Positions 38,151 through 46,484 of a stretch of DNA of 64,000 nucleotides are shown one piece after another; positions within the stretch are counted from its first letter, which is position 1, and every line of letters begins with the position of its first letter. The notes beneath the pieces were generated by a model, which was not told the DNA's origin, did no database searches, and saw only the letters and a program-made list of their open reading frames with translations. The position numbers and the translations under genes were made by a program. Origin of the DNA: Bacteroidota bacterium (lineage in GTDB: Bacteria > Bacteroidota > Bacteroidia > B-17B0 > Aurantibacillaceae); contig JADJSH010000037.1 in NCBI GenBank assembly GCA_016711805.1, positions 186,001 through 250,000 on the forward strand. Reading direction: 5' to 3'.

Positions 38151-38294
38151 AATGTGTTTTTATATTTCGTAAAGATAAATATAAAAAAGTAGCCGTGTAT
38201 AAAAGTTTACTTCAGTCAAAAAATGATGTAAAATATTAAGTATATTTATCCAACTCTTTTTTGAGGAAATTAAGTTTAATGTTCTAGTTTTTGC

Positions 38295-38330
38295 TTCTCG
38301 ACTAACACTTCGACTACACTTGGTGTAACA
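38295..38330. repeat. Copy 2 of the dispersed CTTCGACT repeat
   Basis: The first 21 bases are identical to 27154-27174, then the copies diverge while keeping an ACACTT...GTGT pairing. It lies in the 222-base gap 38151-38372 between the divergent SDR and ricT genes. The rest of that gap is AT-rich and shows no gene. Confidence 0.5.
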
Positions 38331-38372
38331 GCTCAAGTGACAAGAAAGTAAAAGCTACTAAATATATATAAT

Positions 38373-39809
38373 ATGGCATGTGGTACCTGCTCTACAGGAG
38401 ATGATAAAAATGGCGGAATCCCCGCAGGATGTAATAATAATGGATCGTGTGGCACTAGTGGTGGCTGCAATAAATTAAATGTATTTGACTGGTTAGGAAA
38501 CATGAGTTTGCCTGAAGGTCAAGCACCATGCGACGTTGTTGAAGTTCGTTTTAAAAATTCACGAAAAGAATTTTACCGTAACGTCAATAACTTAACCTTA
38601 AACGTGGGCGATATTGTGGCTACAGAATCTTCGCCAGGACATGACATTGGCGTAGTGTCTATTACAGGTGAATTAGTGCGACTTCAGTTAAAAAAGAAAA
38701 ACATCAATTACGCGAGCGAAGAAATTAAAAAAATATATCGCAAGGCTAAACAACAAGATATTGATAAGTGGAAAGAAGCTCAGGCTTTAGAGGTGGAATC
38801 GATGTTTAAATCGAGAACACTAGCTCTAAAACTTGGCTTGCAAATGAAGATTAGTGACGTAGAATACCAAGGTGATAAAAGCAAAGCGGTATTTTATTAT
38901 ACAGCCGATGGTCGTGTGGATTTTAGAGAATTAATTAAAGTAATGGCCGACACCTTTAAAGTGCGTATTGAAATGCGTCAAATTGGTGCGCGACAAGAGG
39001 CAGCTCGTTTAGGTGCCATTGGTTCATGCGGAAGAGAATTGTGTTGCTCAACTTGGTTAAATGATTTTAGAACGGTTTCTACTTCAGCAGCTCGTTACCA
39101 ACAATTATCGTTGAATCCCTTAAAGTTAGCGGGACAATGCGGTAAATTAAAATGTTGTTTAAATTACGAGTTAGATAGTTACCAAGATGCCTTAAAAGAA
39201 TTTCCTGAAATTGATAACCGACGTTTAGCTACTGAAAAAGGTTTTGCATTTCATCAAAAGACCGATATTTTTAAACGTGTGATTTGGTGGAGTTATACCA
39301 GCGAACCAGATGTATTTATTCCTTTATCGATTGCTCGTACAAAAGAAATTTTTAAACTGAATGCAGAGAACATTAAACCTGCCGACTTATTAGAACCAAA
39401 ACAGTTTAAAGAATTAGAAATTGTAAAACAACCTGATTACGAAAATGTAGTTGGTCAAGATTCGTTAACTCGTTTTGATAGTTTAAAAAAGAAAAACAAC
39501 AACAAACCAAAACATCACAATAATAATAACCGCAAGCCTAATCCTAATCAGAAGCCACAGGCTGAGGGCGCTAAAAATAATGCGGAGGGCAAGGAAAGAC
39601 CGATTCAACAGCACAAACCACAAAACCCGAATCAAAATAAACCAAACCCGAATCAAAATAAACCTCAACATAAACCGCAAAATAATGGTCCGTTAAAACA
39701 ACCACCACAAAAAAATGCGCAACAAGGGCAAGGGCCAAAACCACAACATAAAAAACCAGTTCACAATCATAAACCAAAACCTAAACCTGATGGTAACAGT
39801 AATGCGTAA
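38373..39809 (+). CDS. ricT: PSP1-domain protein RicT (YaaT-like)
   Basis: A 478-residue protein. The N-terminus is glycine/cysteine rich (MACGTCSTGD, GSCGTSGGCN), the PSP1 C-terminal domain spans about 90-290, and it carries the cysteine pairs SCGRELCC and CGKLKCC expected of an iron-sulfur protein. After about residue 370 it becomes a disordered tail of N, P, K, Q and H. In Bacillus, RicT works in the RicAFT complex affecting RNase Y processing. In Bacteroidota the gene is typically next to gldH, as here, but its role there is not established to my knowledge. The last codons overlap the gldH start (ATGCGTAA). Confidence 0.9.
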   Translation: MACGTCSTGDDKNGGIPAGCNNNGSCGTSGGCNKLNVFDWLGNMSLPEGQAPCDVVEVRFKNSRKEFYRNVNNLTLNVGDIVATESSPGHDIGVVSITGELVRLQLKKKNINYASEEIKKIYRKAKQQDIDKWKEAQALEVESMFKSRTLALKLGLQMKISDVEYQGDKSKAVFYYTADGRVDFRELIKVMADTFKVRIEMRQIGARQEAARLGAIGSCGRELCCSTWLNDFRTVSTSAARYQQLSLNPLKLAGQCGKLKCCLNYELDSYQDALKEFPEIDNRRLATEKGFAFHQKTDIFKRVIWWSYTSEPDVFIPLSIARTKEIFKLNAENIKPADLLEPKQFKELEIVKQPDYENVVGQDSLTRFDSLKKKNNNKPKHHNNNNRKPNPNQKPQAEGAKNNAEGKERPIQQHKPQNPNQNKPNPNQNKPQHKPQNNGPLKQPPQKNAQQGQGPKPQHKKPVHNHKPKPKPDGNSNA

Positions 39810-40272
39810 TTTTTTTGTGCTAGCAAGCTTTTGTTTGTTAAGTGTTTTATTGGCGAGCTGCAACAAAAATGTAGTGTTTAGCGAGTACACCAAAATACCT
39901 GAAGAAGGCTGGAAAACAGAAAACAAATTAACGTACACTGTTGACATTGCAGATAACAAACCCTATCACAATGTGTTTTTAACGGTGCGTCATGCAGATG
40001 CTTATCCGTTTAGTAACCTCTTTGTGTTTTTAACCACTACTTATCCTAATGGCAAAATATCGGTTGATACCTTAGAGTGCATATTAGCTAATAAAAAAGG
40101 CGAATGGCAAGGAGATGGTGCAGGCGATTTATGGGACAATAAAATTCCTTTGAAACAAAATTTAATTTTTCCTCAAGCTGGTAAATACACCTTTACGTTT
40201 GAGCAAGGCATGCGCACTAATCCATTACCATTAATTTTAGATTTTGGAATGGTAATTGAAAAGGTTGAGTAA
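39802..40272 (+). CDS. gldH: Gliding motility lipoprotein GldH
   Basis: Started at the ATG at 39802, this is a 156-residue lipoprotein: hydrophobic signal MRNFFVLASFCLLSVLLASC with a lipobox cysteine at residue 20, then the GldH-type domain (VFSEYTKIPEEGW, VFLTVRHADAYPFSNLFVFLTT, GEWQGDGAGDLWDNKIPL). GldH is needed for gliding and for T9SS function in F. johnsoniae. The ATG at 39790 adds only four residues and is the alternative. The still longer frame from 39715 is antisense-like tail sequence inside ricT and is rejected. It overlaps ricT by 8 bases. Confidence 0.9.
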   Translation: MRNFFVLASFCLLSVLLASCNKNVVFSEYTKIPEEGWKTENKLTYTVDIADNKPYHNVFLTVRHADAYPFSNLFVFLTTTYPNGKISVDTLECILANKKGEWQGDGAGDLWDNKIPLKQNLIFPQAGKYTFTFEQGMRTNPLPLILDFGMVIEKVE

Positions 40273-40372
40273 TTTTTTGCTAAACTACTAAGGATTATAA
40301 ACCACCCCAATACACAGTATTTGGATCGCTTGGGGCGATAAAATCACCTCTATAAGCTAGTTAGTAGCCATT

Positions 40373-40840
40373 ATGACAAAGTATATCCTTATAATTTTAC
40401 TTTTTACATTGACAATTATTTCCTGTAAAAGCACAAAATATCCAACACTCAGTGGAGAATTTACTGGGACGTTAAAATCTTGCAGTACAGACTCTATGGT
40501 ATACCTACAAGATAGTGTATTAACATTAATAGACACAAGAGTAGATGAAGATCTAAATGTAGACTGCAAAGACAGACCCGAATACACAAAGATATACCTC
40601 AATTGGCCAAATAGATTTCTACTATATTTCAAAAACAAACAATTCATTATTTCCTACAAACCAGTAAAATATAAAGAATCAGGAGTGGCTCTGAGTATAG
40701 ACAATGGAACACTCGAATATGATAAAGAAAAAAAAATAATAACACTCCATTCTATTGTATTTAATTGGACGCGGGTATTTAAAGTAGAATATGTTCCTTC
40801 AGAAAAAAAAATGGTGTTAAGACAAGTAAGAGATTACTAG
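40373..40840 (+). CDS. Small lipoprotein of unknown function
   Basis: A 155-residue protein with a lipoprotein signal ending LTIISC (lipobox cysteine about residue 18), then a beta-rich soluble domain (SGEFTGTLKSC, CKDRPEYTKIYLNWPNRFLLYFKNKQF). I do not recognise the family. The start is preceded by a spacer with a CCCCAA...TTGGGG pairing (40303-40337) and AGCTAGTTAGTAGCC. The gene after it is also small, exported and starts with MTK. Low G+C and solitary placement suggest an accessory gene. Confidence 0.65.
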   Translation: MTKYILIILLFTLTIISCKSTKYPTLSGEFTGTLKSCSTDSMVYLQDSVLTLIDTRVDEDLNVDCKDRPEYTKIYLNWPNRFLLYFKNKQFIISYKPVKYKESGVALSIDNGTLEYDKEKKIITLHSIVFNWTRVFKVEYVPSEKKMVLRQVRDY

Positions 40841-40857
40841 AAGGATAAAATAACAGC

Positions 40858-41031
40858 TACTAACCGCACCTAAAACTTATGCGGGCTGACATCAAAGCAT
40901 TTGCAATAAATGCCGCTTCGCGAAAGACATTCATTTTGCATTGCAAATGCGTAGAAACATTTTATCTTTGTTATTAATATTCGGTTGACAATGCCCTGAG
41001 CCGCACAAGTTCTAGCTGCCATCCGTTAGGC
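40858..41031 (+). other. Structured spacer resembling an integron attC site
   Basis: This gene-free stretch (part of 40841-41037) is highly structured. A perfect 10-bp stem GCATTTGCAA (40897-40906) / TTGCAAATGC (40941-40950) contains a smaller CGC-TTC-GCG hairpin. The left flank has CTAAC (40860-40864) and the right flank GTTAGGC (41025-41031), which are compatible with attC R'' and R' boxes (GTTRRRY). A new ORF starts 7 bases later. At 174 bp it is longer than typical attC sites and the L boxes are not convincing, so the call is tentative. No integrase is in the window. Confidence 0.3.
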
Positions 41032-41037
41032 TTAATA

Positions 41038-41556
41038 ATGACAAAGACCTTAATTACTATATTTCTATTTCTATTAAACAATTGTTTTTCTCAGACACTT
41101 GACAAAATAGTATTAACAAAACCAATAGGTGACAAATACTTTATTTATAAATATAGTGACTACAATGTTTTATTTTCTTATTCTAGTTTCATTGAAACAT
41201 TCAAACCTGGAGGCGTTAATTCAGCAGACACTATATATGGCGAATATAAAGTAATGAGTAAACTGTTAGATGATTATTTCAAAAACAATGACAGGCTAAA
41301 TCCGAGTAAATATATTGACAGAACAAGCAAACGTTTTCTTGACACGCTACTAGCAAAATATACAAATAACTGCATCAAAAAAACTATTATCGCAATAGAG
41401 CATGACAAGACAAAAAACATGGAAACTTCAATATACCATTCAATAAATAAAACGGAAAATCCAAAAGAACATGAGACAAAAACATTTGAAAAGTATCTCT
41501 TTCCTGACAAGAAAACCTGTCTGAAATGCACAATAACTTCTCATATCCATCAATAA
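41038..41556 (+). CDS. Exported protein of unknown function
   Basis: A 172-residue protein with a Sec signal (MTKTLITIFLFLLNNCFSQ) and a charged, lysine/asparagine-rich body. Two nearby cysteines lie at the end (TCLKCTITSHIHQ). I recognise no domain. The gene begins immediately after the attC-like spacer and carries no obvious RBS. Together with the preceding small lipoprotein gene it looks like accessory, possibly cassette-borne, DNA. Confidence 0.6.
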   Translation: MTKTLITIFLFLLNNCFSQTLDKIVLTKPIGDKYFIYKYSDYNVLFSYSSFIETFKPGGVNSADTIYGEYKVMSKLLDDYFKNNDRLNPSKYIDRTSKRFLDTLLAKYTNNCIKKTIIAIEHDKTKNMETSIYHSINKTENPKEHETKTFEKYLFPDKKTCLKCTITSHIHQ

Positions 41557-41594
41557 ATCACTGCGCCTACACACTATTAAGCAGTCACATAAAA

Positions 41595-42581
41595 TCAAAC
41601 CTTCTCCTTCTTACTAAAACTATAATTCAAGCCAACGCTAATTCTTCCTGCACTTTTTAAATACCCATCTCTTACCTCTTCAAATGCTGTAAATTGCCAG
41701 GATGTATTTAATGAAAATGATTTGTAATAAATATCTAAGCCAGGGCCAACAAGTAAAGCATTTACTTGCGAGTTTTCAATCAATTTATTCTTAACCTTTA
41801 AACCTTCCGTAAATTCGTAATTTGCTTGCACTGATGGGTAAAACGAAACAGCTTTGTATTGTAGTCTATAAAACACTGAGACAAAATCGTTATGGCTATT
41901 ACTCAGTTTTTCTTGATACCTATTTTTACCATTGGCTTTATAATTTAAACTGATGCTAGCGCCAAGTTTTTTGGTCATGCACACATAATTGATATACGCA
42001 AAGCCATCTGTGCTGCCAGTACCTGGTTGCATTTCAAAAGGTAAGCGGTCGCTATTATTATCATGAGCATAAAAATTACCCGTTGGCAATTTAATGCCAG
42101 CGCCTACAATTAATTTATGTCTGATTTTCTTATCTGATTTTGGTGTGATAGCATGAAAGCCTGCATTAAAAGAAATATCTCCAAAACCTGTGTAATGATT
42201 ATACTCATCGTTGCTTTTAGATTTATTATTAATTAAAGGTAAAAACGCATTGAGTTCCAACCGTTTTAATACAAAATATTTTAAACGCAATTCAAAAATC
42301 TTAAACGACTCAAAATCTTTTTTTGAATAGTTACGATTGATAACTTGCATAGAATCTTCCTCGCCGCCATGCATCGTTCGGTAAGCTGATTTAGGAAAAA
42401 ATTGACTTTGTTGTTGATAGTTTCTGTAGCCATTAAATACACGGTAGCGATGCAAAAAAGAGATACTACTTTTATTATCGTAAGGTGTAATGCCCATATA
42501 GCTTCCGCATATATCGCAGGCAATAGCTTTAAAAGAAATCATCAAACAACTAAGCACAATACATGCTTTGATTGTTTTCAT
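41595..42581 (-). CDS. Outer-membrane barrel-type protein with CxxCG motif, possibly metal/heme related
   Basis: A 328-residue protein with a signal peptide ending near ISFKAIA, directly followed by CDICG (C22, C25), and then alternating strands typical of an outer-membrane transporter-like barrel (LKYFVLKRLELNAFLPL, KLGASISLNYKANG, FSLNTSWQFTAFEEV, aromatic C-terminal strand NYSF). The N-terminal Cys pair after the signal could bind a metal or heme. It is encoded next to an MbnP-like remnant and a Cys-rich exported protein, and homologues in Bacteroidota often neighbour MbnP genes as far as I recall. I infer a metal (copper) handling locus; the exact function is unknown. Confidence 0.68.
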   Translation of the reverse strand: MKTIKACIVLSCLMISFKAIACDICGSYMGITPYDNKSSISFLHRYRVFNGYRNYQQQSQFFPKSAYRTMHGGEEDSMQVINRNYSKKDFESFKIFELRLKYFVLKRLELNAFLPLINNKSKSNDEYNHYTGFGDISFNAGFHAITPKSDKKIRHKLIVGAGIKLPTGNFYAHDNNSDRLPFEMQPGTGSTDGFAYINYVCMTKKLGASISLNYKANGKNRYQEKLSNSHNDFVSVFYRLQYKAVSFYPSVQANYEFTEGLKVKNKLIENSQVNALLVGPGLDIYYKSFSLNTSWQFTAFEEVRDGYLKSAGRISVGLNYSFSKKEKV

Positions 42582-42618
42582 AAAAAATTAGTGAAGTTTT
42601 AGTTCGTAACAAAATTAA

Positions 42619-42664
42619 AACCACATAGAGACATAGAAAAAGCACTCTACGTTTCTATGTGGTT
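42619..42664. repeat. Hairpin-forming dispersed repeat
   Basis: A perfect 10-bp outer stem AACCACATAG (42619-42628) / CTATGTGGTT (42655-42664) overlaps a second pairing CATAGAAA / TTTCTATG (42632-42639 / 42652-42659). The right arm with its flank (42646-42668) is almost the same as 5735-5757. It lies between the barrel gene and the MbnP remnant. Confidence 0.55.
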
Positions 42665-42674
42665 AAAAATAAAA

Positions 42675-43143
42675 CTAATCGTTATGAATATGCTCAACAG
42701 TAAACATATCCGCATAATTATCAGCAATAGTTTTTGAGCTTGCTGATGCGGACATTATAACTTTATTGCCTGCATTAAATGTACTAAAGTCTACTATTGT
42801 TGGGGTTTCAAACCACTCTAATAAATTATTAGAAATATGAATTATCGGAGTAATAGAAGCAGTTACTTTAGCTGTATCACTATTGAAAGAAGGTGAGACA
42901 ATTTTCAATGAATTATAGCTTCCTTTCCAGCCACCGATATGATATTTTATATTTTGACCTGATGTAGTTCCTTCAAATTTAGACATAATATATCCAGTAT
43001 TCCATGACCAATACATCGCTCCATTAGCAACATCTAAATCTCCTGTCTGCCCTGAAGCACCTGCTTCATTTCTAGCACTTTTTACAATTAGTTAATGTTA
43101 ATGCAATTAAAGCAATGGCTGTAAACTTAAATATATTTTTCAT
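42675..43143 (-). pseudogene. MbnP-like (copper-binding) lipoprotein gene with internal deletion and frame loss
   Basis: An ATG at 43143 starts a good lipoprotein signal (MKNIFKFTAIALIALTLTNC), but the frame stops after KKC at 43072. In the next frame, directly adjacent, comes SARNEAGASGQTGDLDVANG and then MYWSWNTGYIMSKFEG, the hallmark of MbnP-family proteins, continuing to 42675 with EHIHND. In intact family members a region of roughly a hundred residues lies between the signal and this hallmark. Here it is missing and the junction is out of frame, so this is a deleted pseudogene rather than a point frameshift. The 113-codon frame from 43016 could not be exported as it stands. The partner MbnH-type heme enzyme is absent. 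Confidence 0.75.
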
Positions 43144-43153
43144 TTTAATAATT

Positions 43154-43402
43154 TTAATAATTTAATTCGTTATTTAATAATTTATAATCTATCCAGTTTC
43201 TTAAAGCTACTATAGGTTTTAAGATAACTAACGTAATTTTTTGAAGAGTGGTTCTCTCGAAATTGTTTTCGTGTGCTTTGACGTATTTTTTTATTAAACG
43301 GTATTCGTTTAGCAAAAGTAATACTAAAGCAATAACAACATATAATACAATGTTCATGATACTTGTGTTAATTAATGAATCTATAAATAGAAACACATTC
43401 AT
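43154..43402 (-). CDS. Small membrane protein of unknown function
   Basis: An 82-residue ORF with one strong transmembrane helix (about 14-33, MNIVLYVVIALVLLLLNEY), an amphipathic charged middle and a second weaker hydrophobic stretch (ITLVILKPIVALRNWI). It is flanked by the MbnP remnant (11 bases) and the Cys-rich protein gene. I recognise no family. Codon use looks normal, so I keep it as a probable small gene. Confidence 0.42.
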   Translation of the reverse strand: MNVFLFIDSLINTSIMNIVLYVVIALVLLLLNEYRLIKKYVKAHENNFERTTLQKITLVILKPIVALRNWIDYKLLNNELNY

Positions 43403-43429
43403 GTATAATGAAAGTGCAAATTAATTAAC

Positions 43430-43831
43430 CTACAAACTTGGTGGATGAAAAACGGAGGAAGATATATTATCAGGAAGAGTTCCTGATTTTGAAGTAATTA
43501 TTTGATTTTCAATTATTGCGGGTGCGAATATAAACGTTAATAAGCCAGTTCTTAATTCCGATTTTTCTGTTTTATCTTTTATAGGAGAAGAAGAATCTGA
43601 CTGACGTTTATCTTCTTTTTTAATTTCTTTTTCTAAGTAACATTTGGCTTCGCAACAACTTTTAGGCTTATCTTTATTTTCACAAACCGTTGCTGCAAGC
43701 TCTTTTTGGTTAAACTTAAAGTTCAAGTAAATAACAGAACGCGCTGCACATTGCCAGCTAAAACTTATCAGCAAGAATAAAGAAAATAATATTTGCAGGC
43801 GTTTATTCAAGTTTAACTTATTACTCAACAA
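43430..43831 (-). CDS. Small exported Cys-rich protein, possible metal-related function
   Basis: A 133-residue protein with a signal/membrane segment (about 12-28) and a compact cysteine motif CENKDKPKSCCEAKCYLEKE (C50, C59, C60, C64). This Cx8-9CxxKCxLxK pattern recurs in small exported Bacteroidota proteins that I have seen near TonB receptors and copper-linked genes. Metal binding is an inference from the cysteines. The C-terminal half is polar and of low complexity. It is the first gene of the minus-strand set with the small membrane protein and the MbnP remnant. Confidence 0.65.
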   Translation of the reverse strand: MLSNKLNLNKRLQILFSLFLLISFSWQCAARSVIYLNFKFNQKELAATVCENKDKPKSCCEAKCYLEKEIKKEDKRQSDSSSPIKDKTEKSELRTGLLTFIFAPAIIENQIITSKSGTLPDNISSSVFHPPSL

Positions 43832-43862
43832 ATATACAACGGAAAAATCAAATTTTATTCAG

Positions 43863-46382
43863 TCAAAACAATTTTTTAGTCTCAAAAACTGAGTTAGCGT
43901 TTTCTATGGTTAAAAAATAAATTCCGCTCTCATATCCCGACAGATCGAGCTTCGTGTCAATAGAGCTTAAAACTACTTTCAAAACCTGTCTTCCTTGTAT
44001 GTCGATAACTTGAACGAATGTGTTTTGGGAAATGGATTTTTCTGGTACTTCTACCACAAAAACCCCCGGTGACGGATTTGGAAAAACACTTAACTCATCT
44101 TTAGAAAGAGATTCAAACTTTATCATTCCAGTAGTTGTAATGATGCCCACCTTCATTCCATTTCCAAAACTAGTCACCCACATTTCGCTGGTATTAAATG
44201 GATTAAAGAATACGCGCTCGGGCTGACGAAATGGATAACTTGCTACATTTGAAAAAGTTGGAGTAGCGGCGTTGATATTTGTACTTTTCCAAAGACCCTG
44301 CGTTTCGGTAGTCATATATAATTCATTAGGGTTATTTGGATTAAAGGTGCAAGATGTCACTCTATCTAAAGTAGTTCCTGTTAATTTTGTCCAGCTAGTG
44401 CCTCTGTTAGTAGTTTTATATAAACCTCCTAATCCATTTGGTGCGCCACCCCAACCGCTAAATACATTGACATACCAAGTGTTTTGTGTGGCATCGTTTG
44501 GGTCAATCACCACGTCTTTAGTCCAGTAATACATTCCTGTGTGTGACTTGTCTGTCCAACTGTTTGATATAGGATCATACATAAAAACGCCTGAACTAGC
44601 TGTAAAAACAGTTGTTCTTCTTCCTGAATAAGTGGCTACTAATTTTCCATCATTCAACACGACTAAAGAGGCAGGATGTTTTTCGGTACGAGGAGGATTT
44701 GGTAAAAGTGTCCATGTAGAAGTTGCTAAATTTGATAAATCGTCGCAACGATATACGCCACCAGCACCTGCCCCGCCATTATAATGTATAACACTAGCAT
44801 AGGCACGATTAGAATTATTAGGATCTAATGCAATCCAAAAAACAGGATGATTAAATATTTTTAAATTTTGCCAAGTTTGTCCGTTGTTAGTAGAATAAAT
44901 AATTTTTCCATTAGCATCTGCGCCATCTAATATCGCATCTGTTAAGCGAGTGCTTTGATACATATCATGGATATTAGAAGTAGCGGCAAACAAAGTTCCT
45001 GAGCTACTTTGTGCAACTCTGTAGGTTGAATTAGCGGCATTGCCAGTATAATTAAACGACCAACTATTGCCAGCATCTGTACTTCTAATTCCTCTAATAT
45101 CAGAATAACAAGCCCACATATTGTTAGCTGTTGACCAATGCACTTGCCAACAAGTGGTATTTTCTAATCCCACACTTGTATAACTTTGCATCGGCGGTGT
45201 ATTGGCATTGACAGCATGTTGGCCTGTAGAATTAATGTACGCCTGCTGCCAGTTAGTTCCACCATTGGTTGTTTTATGACAAAAACCAAAGTCGCCAAAA
45301 ATAACCACTTGTGCATTTGTGGCCGCCACATCAAAACCAAAAGGGCATTCGCCATAACTCCAACCACGGTCACCACCTTGCCCACTCCAACCAGTTATAA
45401 TATTTTGATTAGAGGCAGTGATGAAAGTGTTAGTCCAATTCCCACCAGCATTAGTTGTTTTAAAAATTGTTGGCTCGCTAGCATCGTTACTTCCTGCTAC
45501 ATAAACTGTATTGATATCATTTTCTGCCATATCAATAAACATTGGAAAATCAGTTGTTAAATTAATTCCTGTTAGTTTACTTGTCCAATTAGTTGTTCCA
45601 TAGTCGCAAGAGTAAATGCCTTTGCAAAAACCATAATAATCAGAACCTTGCAAGCGAACATAAATATCAGCAACATCACCAGTTAAACAAAATGCTCGAG
45701 TTGTTGTTCCAACTTTGGCAGCTGTAAAACTCCAAATACGTTCTGTTGACGGCAATCCTGTTATTGTTGCGGTTGTCCAACTAGTGCCTCCATTTACTGA
45801 AACTAAAACGCCGTCATTGGTTCCAATATAAATGGTGTTTCCTGTAAACAATACGCCACCCACTACGTTACCAGATCCTGAGCTCAAAGCAGTATGAAAT
45901 TGCGTAAAAGTAGCACCGCCATTATTAGAGAAATAAATTTCGCCATAAGTAGAAATAATAATTTGATTAGAATTACTATAGTTCACATGAATGGTATAAA
46001 CATCGGAACCAGGATCTGGATTTCCCGCAAGAGTGGTCCAAGTTGCTCCATTGTCGGTGCTTTTTACGGGAGTACCAATGTCGTTGATATAACTTATAGA
46101 GTACAATAAATTAGCTGTAGAAGTGAAACATACTTTAGAATTATGTCCGCCAGCAAATTGAGAAAAATGCACTTGTGAATACGAACTTCCAAAATTAGTG
46201 GTGTGAAATAATTCACTCATATCACAAGCAATGTAGAATTCGTTTGTATTTCCTTGATTAATACTTGGCGAAAATAAAGCGCCACCACCGCCAATACCTC
46301 TTGAATTCCATGAGCTTGGTTGAGCAATAACACCTACAGAAATAAAAGTGATACCAATAAGTAATAAGTAGATTCTCTTCAT
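43863..46382 (-). CDS. Secreted BNR/sortilin-like repeat protein with T9SS type A C-terminus
   Basis: An 839-residue exported protein: signal peptide (MKRIYLLLIGITFISVGVIA), a long array of BNR/VPS10-type beta-propeller repeats (DNGATWTTL, NGGTSWTTA, TNAGGNWTNT, NNGQTWQNL, TNRGTSWTKL) over about 30-740, and a typical type A sorting domain (VFPNPSPGVFVVEV...VIDIQGRQVLKV...GIYFLTI). The propeller resembles GH74 xyloglucanase-like and photosystem-II-stability-factor-like folds. A catalytic glycosidase role cannot be confirmed without the acidic pair being mapped. It is exported by the T9SS and probably surface-bound or secreted. Confidence 0.88.
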   Translation of the reverse strand: MKRIYLLLIGITFISVGVIAQPSSWNSRGIGGGGALFSPSINQGNTNEFYIACDMSELFHTTNFGSSYSQVHFSQFAGGHNSKVCFTSTANLLYSISYINDIGTPVKSTDNGATWTTLAGNPDPGSDVYTIHVNYSNSNQIIISTYGEIYFSNNGGATFTQFHTALSSGSGNVVGGVLFTGNTIYIGTNDGVLVSVNGGTSWTTATITGLPSTERIWSFTAAKVGTTTRAFCLTGDVADIYVRLQGSDYYGFCKGIYSCDYGTTNWTSKLTGINLTTDFPMFIDMAENDINTVYVAGSNDASEPTIFKTTNAGGNWTNTFITASNQNIITGWSGQGGDRGWSYGECPFGFDVAATNAQVVIFGDFGFCHKTTNGGTNWQQAYINSTGQHAVNANTPPMQSYTSVGLENTTCWQVHWSTANNMWACYSDIRGIRSTDAGNSWSFNYTGNAANSTYRVAQSSSGTLFAATSNIHDMYQSTRLTDAILDGADANGKIIYSTNNGQTWQNLKIFNHPVFWIALDPNNSNRAYASVIHYNGGAGAGGVYRCDDLSNLATSTWTLLPNPPRTEKHPASLVVLNDGKLVATYSGRRTTVFTASSGVFMYDPISNSWTDKSHTGMYYWTKDVVIDPNDATQNTWYVNVFSGWGGAPNGLGGLYKTTNRGTSWTKLTGTTLDRVTSCTFNPNNPNELYMTTETQGLWKSTNINAATPTFSNVASYPFRQPERVFFNPFNTSEMWVTSFGNGMKVGIITTTGMIKFESLSKDELSVFPNPSPGVFVVEVPEKSISQNTFVQVIDIQGRQVLKVVLSSIDTKLDLSGYESGIYFLTIENANSVFETKKLF

Positions 46383-46484
46383 AATAATAGTTTTTAAAGC
46401 TTTACTATGAAGTTAGAAAAATAATTTTAAGCTAAAACTATTGTCAAAAAACTTAATTGGTTTAGGACAGAAATATTACAGAAA

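Noticed and set aside
39715..39801. Longer N-terminus for GldH
   Set aside because: The extra residues are an alternative frame of the N/P/Q-rich ricT tail and would place a lipoprotein signal internally.
40373..41556. Toxin-antitoxin pair made by the two small genes
   Set aside because: Both encode signal-bearing exported proteins and are separated by about 200 bases, unlike a typical toxin-antitoxin operon.
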